DNA of 64,000 nucleotides from Oxynema aestuarii AP17 (GTDB taxonomy: Bacteria; Cyanobacteriota; Cyanobacteriia; Cyanobacteriales; Laspinemataceae). A program made the position numbers and the translations under genes. Under the pieces are notes generated by a model. It was not told the origin of the DNA. It was given only the letters and a program-made list of their open reading frames with translations, and ran no database searches. The stretch spans positions 6,293,751-6,357,750 of the forward strand of contig NZ_CP051167.1 of assembly GCF_012295525.1 (NCBI RefSeq), in the 5' to 3' direction. Of the stretch, positions 57,500 through 64,000 are shown piece by piece (the first letter of the stretch is position 1; every line of letters starts with the position of its first letter).

Positions 57500-57603
57500 G
57501 AGTGCTTTTAAGCAGGAGAATCGGCAAGCTCTTCTATTTTAGGATTGTGGAGACTTACACTGTCAGAGGTGCCTGAAGAGTGCGGGTCTGGCGTCTTCGT
57601 CGT

Positions 57604-58125
57604 TCAATCCGACGACGAATCGGATCGATCCGCAGACTCGGGATCGGGCGATCGCTTCTCCCCTTCGCCGTGCTGGGCTTGCCAGAACATCACCACGAGC
57701 AAACAGGCAATCCCGAGATTGATCGAAACGTCGGCGAGATTGAACACCGGGAAGCGGATCAAACGGAAATCGAGAAAATCGATCACTTCCCCGGTGGCAA
57801 AGCGATCGATCCCGTTGCCGATCGCCCCGCCGAGAATCAGTCCGTATCCGGCTTGTTCCCACGCCGACAGGCGCGGTCCGAACCAGCCCCAGGCGATCAA
57901 GACCAAACTGACGAGTAAGGAGAGCCAGCGCAACCAACCGCTCCCCTGAAACAAACTGAATGCGGCCCCGGTGTTGGTGACGAAGGTAAAATGAAAGACC
58001 CCCGGCCATAAGGGCCAGGTTTCGCCGTAGTCGAAAACGCCGACGACCCAGAATTTGGTGAGTTGGTCGAGAATGACGGCGATCGGGGCGATCGCCCAAA
58101 ACAGACGATTTTTAAAAAATTTCAT
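57604..58125 (-). CDS. lspA: Lipoprotein signal peptidase (signal peptidase II)
   Basis: A 173-residue, four-helix inner-membrane aspartic protease that removes lipoprotein signal peptides. Catalytic aspartates lie in IGNGIDRF and FNLADVSINLG. The VTNTGAAFSLFQG signature is present. The start is ATG 58125 (MKFFKNRLF); an extension to 58146 adds seven non-conserved residues. The charged C-terminal tail (GEKRSPDPESADRSDSSSD) is unusually hydrophilic. It is followed by the FHA-PBP gene after 104 bp on the same strand. Confidence 0.95.
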   Translation of the reverse strand: MKFFKNRLFWAIAPIAVILDQLTKFWVVGVFDYGETWPLWPGVFHFTFVTNTGAAFSLFQGSGWLRWLSLLVSLVLIAWGWFGPRLSAWEQAGYGLILGGAIGNGIDRFATGEVIDFLDFRLIRFPVFNLADVSINLGIACLLVVMFWQAQHGEGEKRSPDPESADRSDSSSD

Positions 58126-58203
58126 GCTCCAGGGTAGGCAGGTCAACGGCGGCGCGGCGCGATCGCGTCCGGTTCGGGGGTCAACGAGAGCGCGCGGAGG
58201 CGC

Positions 58204-58863
58204 TCAATAAAACATTAAACTACGAACCCCAAACGCGACCACTGTCACCGCACATAAAACCGCCAGTTGACCCGGTAAAGGATTGAGAGAATAAGCGATC
58301 GCGGAACGGACGAGGGCTTGGTTGGCGAACAGGTGCATCGCACTCAAATAGAGCAGTCCGACCAGATGGATCGCCAACAAGCCGCAGATCCCGCTAAAGG
58401 CGAGGGATTCTAGGCGCGGCGGCATTTTGAATGCCAGCCAGCCGCAGATCCACGCCCCGGGAACGAAGCCGAGTAAGTAACCGAACGTCGGTTGTTTGAG
58501 ATAGTCCAGACCGCCGCCTTCGGTAAAAATGGGAAACCAGGTCAACCCCAACACCAGATAGGCAATTTGGGAGAGCGCCCCGGCATTTTTACCCCCGAGA
58601 CAGCCCACGAGTAGAACCGCCCCCACTTGATAGGTGACGCCGAGGGAGTGAATGGGGATGCCATCTTGTTGCCAATTCCAGGCGGGGCTGGCGATCGAGG
58701 CTTCGAGAAACGTACCGCCAATGGTCAGCAGTAAGCCGATCGCCGCCCAGATCAATTCGAGGGGAAGACGCACGGTAACGGGGTCGGTGGAGGAGGACGA
58801 AATCGGCGGGCGGGACTTGAGTCGGTGGCTCTCGGGAGGAGGGAAGTTAGCGCGATCGCCCAT
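58204..58863 (-). CDS. bioY: Biotin transporter BioY
   Basis: A 219-residue substrate-binding (S) component of an ECF-type biotin transporter, with about six TM helices after a proline/serine-rich N-terminal region. Motifs are PIHSLGVTYQVGAVLLVG, GGLDYLKQPTFGYLLGF and LAIHLVGLLYLSAM. It overlaps the bioB 3' end by 17 nt, so the two form an operon. No energising ECF components are visible nearby. Confidence 0.92.
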   Translation of the reverse strand: MGDRANFPPPESHRLKSRPPISSSSTDPVTVRLPLELIWAAIGLLLTIGGTFLEASIASPAWNWQQDGIPIHSLGVTYQVGAVLLVGCLGGKNAGALSQIAYLVLGLTWFPIFTEGGGLDYLKQPTFGYLLGFVPGAWICGWLAFKMPPRLESLAFSGICGLLAIHLVGLLYLSAMHLFANQALVRSAIAYSLNPLPGQLAVLCAVTVVAFGVRSLMFY

Positions 58864-59959
58864 GGCGATCGCCTTGGGGGACGGGAGCTTCCCCCCCTTC
58901 GAGTCCGAGTTCGGCGAGCATGGCTCGGTCTCGTTCCGGCGGTTGACCCATGGTGGTCAGGTAGTGACCGACGAGCATGGCGTTGATTCCCGCTTTGAAG
59001 CCGAACGATTGCAGTTCGCCCATGACCGCTTCCCGTCCGCCCGCATAGCGGATAATTTGCTCGGGGAGGAGCAAGCGGAAAATGGCGATCGCCTTGAGGG
59101 CGTCGAAGGGGTCGAGTTTGGGCAGATGACCGAGGGGAGTCCCTTCGCGAGGGTTGAGTAAGTTTAACGGGACCGATTCGACCTCTAAATCGCGTAAGGA
59201 TAAGGCTAAATCGATCCGGTCTTCCCAGCTTTCCCCCATGCCGATAATGCCCCCGGTACAGGCTTGGATCCCGGCGGATTTCAAGTTTTTGACGGTTTCG
59301 ACGCGATCGCCCCAGGTGTGGGTGCTGACGACTTCGGGGTAGAAGTTTTCCGACGCTTCCAAGTTGTGGTTGTAGCGGGTCACTCCCGCTTCGGCGAGGG
59401 CTTCGGCTTGTTCGGCGGTGACTTCGCCCAAAGCGCAGCAGGGTTTGATCGAGGTTTCGGCAATAATCCGGCGCACGGTTTCGAGTACCTGCTCGAATTC
59501 TTTCGATTTCGGCGAGTTATATTTCGGTCCGCGACCTTGGGAAACCAAGCAAAAACGGCGCGCCCCCGCCGCTTCGGCAGCTTTGGCCTGTTCGAGAATT
59601 TCATCGGCGGATTTCAAGCCGTAAATCGGCGATCCTTCCCCGGGATGGTAGGCGGACTGGGAGCAGAAGGAGCAGTTTTCGGAGCAACCGCCCGATTTGA
59701 CGTTGATGATGCTGCACAAATCGACGGTATTGCCGCAACATTCGCGCCGGACGCGATCGGCGGCTTCGCACAGCAATAAGATGTTTTCTTGTCCTTCAAT
59801 TTCGGTTAAGGCGAGTGCTTCGGTTTTGTCGAGGCGCTCTCCGGCGATAATGCGCGTGGCGATCGCGTCGAGGCGATCGCGCAGCTCATCTGGAGTCGCC
59901 GACCGCAGATCGATGGATTGCGACGATCGCGCAGATGGTGAAATCGGTACTTGAACCAC
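58847..59959 (-). CDS. bioB: Biotin synthase
   Basis: A 370-residue radical SAM enzyme that inserts sulfur into dethiobiotin. The [4Fe-4S] site is SGGCSENCSFCSQSA (CxxxCxxC). The second cluster is supported by CCALGEV and by RIGMGESWEDRIDL-type blocks (GGIIGMGESWEDR). ATG is lacking; GTG 59959, preceded by AAAGGG, is preferred over TTG 60034, which is also in frame. It overlaps bioY, so both transport and synthesis are in one unit. An operator is not seen. Confidence 0.96.
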   Translation of the reverse strand: MVQVPISPSARSSQSIDLRSATPDELRDRLDAIATRIIAGERLDKTEALALTEIEGQENILLLCEAADRVRRECCGNTVDLCSIINVKSGGCSENCSFCSQSAYHPGEGSPIYGLKSADEILEQAKAAEAAGARRFCLVSQGRGPKYNSPKSKEFEQVLETVRRIIAETSIKPCCALGEVTAEQAEALAEAGVTRYNHNLEASENFYPEVVSTHTWGDRVETVKNLKSAGIQACTGGIIGMGESWEDRIDLALSLRDLEVESVPLNLLNPREGTPLGHLPKLDPFDALKAIAIFRLLLPEQIIRYAGGREAVMGELQSFGFKAGINAMLVGHYLTTMGQPPERDRAMLAELGLEGGEAPVPQGDRHGRSR

Positions 59960-60197
59960 TTTGCAGCCCTTTGATAATCGTTGCTCTAAGCATTCTAGTG
60001 AAGTACCGCCGATTGAATCAAAAATTACAATCAAAGATTACAATCGCGGCTTCCTACTTCTACCGCCGAAGGCTCCAGAAAACAAGTTTTCTATGGGTCT
60101 GACTCGGCGTCCGTCGGCCCAACCCCGTCTTCCCCAGAGTTGTTACGTTTTTAGACCCTTGGTTTTCGCCGCTAGATAAAACTTACCCAAACTTACC

Positions 60198-60219
60198 CAT
60201 CAAGTCTGAAAGCTTGATG
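60198..60219 (-). other. Hairpin at the presumed right end of the tnpB element
   Basis: CATCAAG (60198-60204) pairs with CTTGATG (60213-60219) across an 8-nt loop, just downstream of tnpB on the minus strand. Omega RNAs of TnpB elements overlap the 3' end and the adjacent right end, so this hairpin is a candidate part of that RNA. Confidence 0.45.
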
Positions 60220-60253
60220 AACAATACGTTTGAGTCGATTTTACTTCCTGCTT

Positions 60254-61453
60254 CTACCAAGGGAGTCGGTGAGTCAGTGCGGTCTTGGGGTCTCCCCAAG
60301 TAGAGCAACTGACGAACCCGTAGGGCTCGCTCTTGTCCACAGGCGTTAATTTGACCGTAGCTCGACCTATTTTTTCCAGATTTTTGGCTGCGTTTAAATC
60401 TCTGTCTATTTTGAGATGACAATGGTCGCAACCAAACAGTCTTTCTGATAAGAGTAATGAGTCTTTAATGCTTCCACAATTAGAACAGATTTTACTAGAT
60501 GGATAAAATCTGTCTACGATTATTAGTTGTGACCCATATATTTGGCTCTTATATTCCATCTGCCGTCGGAATTCATAAAACCCCATATCGGCGATAGATT
60601 TAGCTAGTTTATGATTGGCCATCATGCCCGATCCGTTTAAGTCTTCTATCACATTAACGGCGTGGTTCTTGCATAATTGTGAGGTCAACTTATGTAACGT
60701 ATCTTTTCTGAGATTAGCGATTTTCCGATGGAGTTTTTGGACTTGAAGCTGGGACTTTTTTCGATTGGCAGAGCCGAGACTTTTTCGGCTAACTTGTCTT
60801 TGGAGTCTAGCTAGTTTATTTGAATGCTTTTTATATGCTTTTATTCCTTCTATACTTACTCCCGTTGATAAGGTGGCAAGCGCTTTTATCCCCAAATCTA
60901 TCCCCACTACATCTGTTTTCTTCTCGGTGGGGGTCACGTTGACATCTATTTTAAACGAAATAAACCAGCGATCTGCCTCTCGACTAATCGTCACATTTTT
61001 GGGTTGATAATTCCCCGATAGTCTTTCATAAGTTTTCAGAATTCCAATGACAGGAACCTGAATTTTATTTTCAGATAATATTTTTATAGTTCCATCTAGA
61101 GTAAAGCTGTCTTGTCTACCTTTTTTCTTAAATTTAGGTCTAGATTTCTTTTTTTTAAAGCAATCTTGCCACGCCTGGGCGAGATGTCTGAGAGCGTATT
61201 GAGGGGCACACTTAGAAACTTCGTAATACCACAGATTCTCTGGTTTTACTAACTTATTTAACCATTTATGTAAGTCAATAGCTGTGGGAAATTTGATTTT
61301 TTCATCGGGACGACAACCGGCATTATGTGATAAAATTCCTAACCACAACCCGTGACCCCAATTGTAAGCATGACGCGCCACTCCCGCATGACGAGCAAGT
61401 TTTTGTCGTTGGGTCAGATTAACTTTAAGTTGTGTTTTCAACCCTAATAACAT
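60254..61453 (-). CDS. tnpB: Intact TnpB (IS200/IS605-type RuvC nuclease)
   Basis: A 399-residue RNA-guided nuclease of an element without a tnpA, IS1341-like. It begins MLLGLKTQLKVNLTQRQKLA. RuvC residues are D in VVGIDLGIKALATLS, E in VIEDLNGSG and D in IDRDLNAAKN. A complete zinc finger (CSNCGSIKD, then FGCDHC) lies between the last two. No stop or frameshift is visible, so the protein is potentially active, with a guide RNA expected from its 3' region. Ends of the element are not clear; the upstream gap to def (61454-61798) includes the def terminator. Confidence 0.93.
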   Translation of the reverse strand: MLLGLKTQLKVNLTQRQKLARHAGVARHAYNWGHGLWLGILSHNAGCRPDEKIKFPTAIDLHKWLNKLVKPENLWYYEVSKCAPQYALRHLAQAWQDCFKKKKSRPKFKKKGRQDSFTLDGTIKILSENKIQVPVIGILKTYERLSGNYQPKNVTISREADRWFISFKIDVNVTPTEKKTDVVGIDLGIKALATLSTGVSIEGIKAYKKHSNKLARLQRQVSRKSLGSANRKKSQLQVQKLHRKIANLRKDTLHKLTSQLCKNHAVNVIEDLNGSGMMANHKLAKSIADMGFYEFRRQMEYKSQIYGSQLIIVDRFYPSSKICSNCGSIKDSLLLSERLFGCDHCHLKIDRDLNAAKNLEKIGRATVKLTPVDKSEPYGFVSCSTWGDPKTALTHRLPW

Positions 61454-61798
61454 GGAGTTAAATGCTCTACGCTACCAATGGCGCCTAACTAGTGCTAATT
61501 TTACCACCACTGATGACTTTATTAACAATTCAGTTTCTAGAAATATTGGTCAATGCTACGGGAATTTCTCACGATTTGAGTAAGATTGGGTAAGATTGGC
61601 TAAGTTTTTGGCTTCTGTAGTTAACCCTTGGAGTAGGCGTTCCAACAAGATCGAACATTGTAGCACGAGGAGGGGATCGCGCATCGATCTCCGGGGAGCG
61701 ATCGCCCCAAAGAAACCGAGTGATAAACTGTGATAAATTTATCACTCGGTTTAATCACTTGAGAGAAGGGAGTTAGACCGATCGCCGCGCCGTTAATC
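61454..61798. other. Gap between tnpB and def
   Basis: No supported gene. It includes the left side of the tnpB element and, at 61716-61749, a strong bidirectional hairpin. GGGTAAGATTGG near 61574 echoes GGGTAAG motifs at the other side of tnpB (about 60185-60197), possibly element ends. Confidence 0.5.
61716..61749. terminator. Hairpin terminator after def
   Basis: CCGAGTGATAAA (61716-61727) pairs exactly with TTTATCACTCGG (61738-61749) across a 10-nt loop. On the minus strand it is followed by TTTCTTT, so it probably terminates def transcripts. Confidence 0.8.
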
Positions 61799-62347
61799 TT
61801 AGGGAGCGATCGAGCTAAAGGCCATGTGCTTGTAATATTCGGTTTCCGTCACGATGTCGCGACTGCTTTCGACGCGATCGAGGAAAACGATGCCGTCGAG
61901 ATGGTCGTATTCGTGCTGAAACACCCGGGCGACAAAGCCGGAAAACTCCGCCCGTCGCAGTTTGCCCCAGCGATCGGTATATTCGACCTCGATCGCCTCG
62001 GACCTCGGCACCAAGCCACGAATCCCGGGAATACTCAAACAGCCTTCCCAATCTTTAACCATTTCATGGGAACGAGAGAGAATATGGGGGTTAATAATTG
62101 CCGTCGGCTCCATGTGAGGAGCGTAAGGATAACGCACCGTCGGACGAGACGCCAGCAGGAACAAGCGATAAGATTTCGAGACTTGGGGAGCGGCCAACCC
62201 CACCCCATTGACTGGGGCGACGGTGGTCGTCAAGTTGTCGATCAGGGATTGGATCGAGGGGTCGTGAACGTTGGTGACAGGTTGAGCGGGCGATCGCAGA
62301 ACTGGATTGCCTAACTGAGCGATATCGAGTAATTGCGCTACAGTCAT
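61799..62347 (-). CDS. def: Peptide deformylase
   Basis: A 182-residue metalloenzyme removing N-formyl groups from nascent proteins. The three motifs are GVGLAAPQV, EGCLSIPG and QHEYDHLDG, providing the metal-binding Cys and two His and the catalytic Glu. The start is ATG 62347 (MTVAQLLDIAQLG) with GGGAG about 8 nt upstream; a TTG at 62368 is not needed. It is downstream of the HtrA gene on the same strand with a 38-bp gap. Confidence 0.96.
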   Translation of the reverse strand: MTVAQLLDIAQLGNPVLRSPAQPVTNVHDPSIQSLIDNLTTTVAPVNGVGLAAPQVSKSYRLFLLASRPTVRYPYAPHMEPTAIINPHILSRSHEMVKDWEGCLSIPGIRGLVPRSEAIEVEYTDRWGKLRRAEFSGFVARVFQHEYDHLDGIVFLDRVESSRDIVTETEYYKHMAFSSIAP

Positions 62348-62385
62348 GATGAATGCTCCCTGTTGCAAAGCAACCTTAACAAAAT

Positions 62386-63654
62386 TTAAGACCGTTGGTC
62401 AGTAGGGAGATTGCCCGGTCGGACTTCAATCGTTCGGATCTGACCGTTGCGATTGACCTCCACCCGCAACGTCGAGCCAATTTTACTCTCTTGGACGATT
62501 TGCTGAACGGTTTCCGACTTGGTAATCGTCTGACCTTCCATTTTTTGAATCACATCTCCGGCGCGGAACCCGGCGGTAGCGGCGGGAGAATTGGGAATGA
62601 CCCGGACCACCAACACCCCCGAATCGACGGAGACCGTAATCGGACTGTTGGGGTCGCTATTAATATCTTCTTTCAATTCCGGAGTTAAGGCGATCATTTC
62701 GATGCCCAAAAACGGATGTTGGGCGCTTCCGGTCGTAATTAACTCGTCGGCGATCCGTTGGGCGGTGGCGATCGGAATTGCAAAGCCCAAACCTTGGGCG
62801 CCACTGATAATCGCCGTATTCATCCCGATCACCTCGCCACTTGCATTGAGCAACGGACCGCCGGAGTTCCCGGGATTGATCGCCGCGTCAGTTTGAATGA
62901 AGCCGACGCGCTTGTCCGGGACGCCGACATCGCTACTCGATCGCCCGGTGGCGCTGATAATCCCGGCGGTGACGCTGTTATCGAGACCGAGGGGATTGCC
63001 GATCGCGATCGCCCACTCTCCCGGACGCAACTGTTCGGAATCGCCCATGCGAACCACCGGAAGCTGACTCGCCTCGATCTTGACCACCGCCACATCGGTG
63101 ACCGGATCTTCCCCGAGGACTTCGCCTTCCAACTGGCGACCGTCTCGTAACACCACCGTCACGCGATCGGCACCGTTGACCACGTGGGCGTTAGTTAAAA
63201 TCTGACCGTCTTCACTGATGATAAATCCCGATCCGGTGCCGCGTTCCACGCGTTCGCGCGGTTGAATCGGGATATTGTTCCCAAAAAAGCGACGGAAAAA
63301 CGGGTCGTCAAACGGCGCCGGAACTTGACTCGTGACCGTCCGCGCCGCATTAATCCGCACCACCGCCGGACCGACTTGTTCCACCGCCTCCACGATAAAA
63401 TTCGAGTCGGTTCCCGGCGGTAAAATCGCCACAGTAGAGCCGTTGGAGCCGTTATTCGGCTGACCGGACGCCGGAAGATTCGACGGTTGCGATCCTCCAC
63501 CGAGCCCCGACTGGGGGGATAAACCGGAGTTAGACGCCAAGAAGCGATCGCCCGCCAACGCGGCGCCACCCCCCAACAACACCAACACAAAATAGAGCAG
63601 GGGTTGCTTCCACGAAAATTTCCCAGATCGGTCCGCTTTATCTGAACTGTTCAT
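62386..63654 (-). CDS. HtrA/DegP-type serine protease (HhoA-like)
   Basis: A 422-residue periplasmic quality-control protease. The membrane anchor/signal is [18 protein letters not shown]. The catalytic triad is His in [11 protein letters not shown], Asp in VTDVAVVKI and Ser in [14 protein letters not shown]-terminal PDZ domain follows ([20 protein letters not shown]). Several in-frame ATGs lie at the start (63654, 63660, 63663, 63681); I use [11 protein letters not shown] at 63654. Which of the three cyanobacterial paralogues it corresponds to is not decided. Confidence 0.93.
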   Translation of the reverse strand: MNSSDKADRSGKFSWKQPLLYFVLVLLGGGAALAGDRFLASNSGLSPQSGLGGGSQPSNLPASGQPNNGSNGSTVAILPPGTDSNFIVEAVEQVGPAVVRINAARTVTSQVPAPFDDPFFRRFFGNNIPIQPRERVERGTGSGFIISEDGQILTNAHVVNGADRVTVVLRDGRQLEGEVLGEDPVTDVAVVKIEASQLPVVRMGDSEQLRPGEWAIAIGNPLGLDNSVTAGIISATGRSSSDVGVPDKRVGFIQTDAAINPGNSGGPLLNASGEVIGMNTAIISGAQGLGFAIPIATAQRIADELITTGSAQHPFLGIEMIALTPELKEDINSDPNSPITVSVDSGVLVVRVIPNSPAATAGFRAGDVIQKMEGQTITKSETVQQIVQESKIGSTLRVEVNRNGQIRTIEVRPGNLPTDQRS

Positions 63655-63681
63655 CGCCATCATGTCCGGCTGCCTTGCCAA

Positions 63682-64000
63682 AGTAAAATCTCGACTTACG
63701 ACGCTGCTAGAGAATTCTCCGAACCAGTCGCTGACTTAAGTTTCATTATAAGTTAGCGCCATTCCGGGTAACGGCTTCTCAGAGGAATTGCTACAAATCC
63801 GCGATCGCCCGTCTAGCAGACATCCGATCTGCTACCGTGTTGGCAGAGTCACCGGGTTGGCAGGGAAACGGAGTGCAGATTTTTTTAATCCCTCCCCTCC
63901 CCTCGCGCCGGGTTGCTCTACCCCTCCAACTCCCATCCGCGCGCGCCATCGGGTAGGGGAGGGGACGCAGGCGAACGCGATTTGAGAGAAGAGGTCACTG
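63682..64000. other. Upstream region of the HtrA gene
   Basis: On the minus strand a TATAAT (63745-63750) lies about 90 bp before the gene, with a weak -35-like GTTACC 16 bp upstream of it; a plausible promoter. The rest, up to the window edge, is GC-rich and has no supported gene. Confidence 0.5.

Overview
The window is chromosomal DNA from a cyanobacterium, probably a filamentous, oscillatorialean-type one. The octamer GCGATCGC (HIP1) is scattered throughout. The gene set includes NdhB, a high-light-inducible protein, a DesC-type desaturase, an FHA-PBP1 fusion, ARC6-like IMS domains and a RAYT transposase with palindromic repeats. No rRNA, tRNA or CRISPR array was found. I do not name a genus.

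Left part (1 to about 17.4 kb): an accessory, repeat-rich region. It holds two large paralogous glycosyltransferases (one fused to a second glycosyltransferase domain, one to a methyltransferase), two TPR-sulfotransferase paralogues and a 1055-residue protein joining a methyltransferase, a UbiA-like membrane prenyltransferase, a PhyH-type dioxygenase and a coiled coil. Together these look like a tailoring locus for a sulfated, methylated glycan or glycolipid (inference). They are interleaved with a complete IS4-type element with a 9-bp target duplication, a REP-associated tyrosine transposase between two related repeats, an ISAs1 transposase fragment, a decayed IS607-type tnpA/tnpB element and several palindromic repeat families. 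Some palindromes lie in frame inside genes or supply their starts and stops.

Middle-left (17.4 to 25.6 kb): an exopolysaccharide block on the plus strand, with a WbpM/CapD-like nucleotide-sugar dehydratase, a Wza-like exporter with four SLBB-type repeats, a Wzc-like copolymerase/tyrosine kinase and a WcaI-like glycosyltransferase. The left-hand enzymes may feed this export system.

Right part (25.6 to 63.7 kb): mostly conserved housekeeping genes. They include ffh-rpsP-khpA-phoH (an orphan HEARO/omega-RNA-like structured element sits between ffh and rpsP), a HutX-like protein, a DHH phosphoesterase, WD40 and MerR proteins, an Hli protein, ald, topA, ndhB, a ChW-repeat protein, a methionine gamma-lyase-like enzyme, desC, a pentapeptide-IMS protein, a DUF697 GTPase, a histidine kinase, PBP1, lspA, bioB-bioY, an intact orphan tnpB, def and an HtrA protease. 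Several hypothetical proteins and a family of HIP1-containing long palindromes are dispersed among them.
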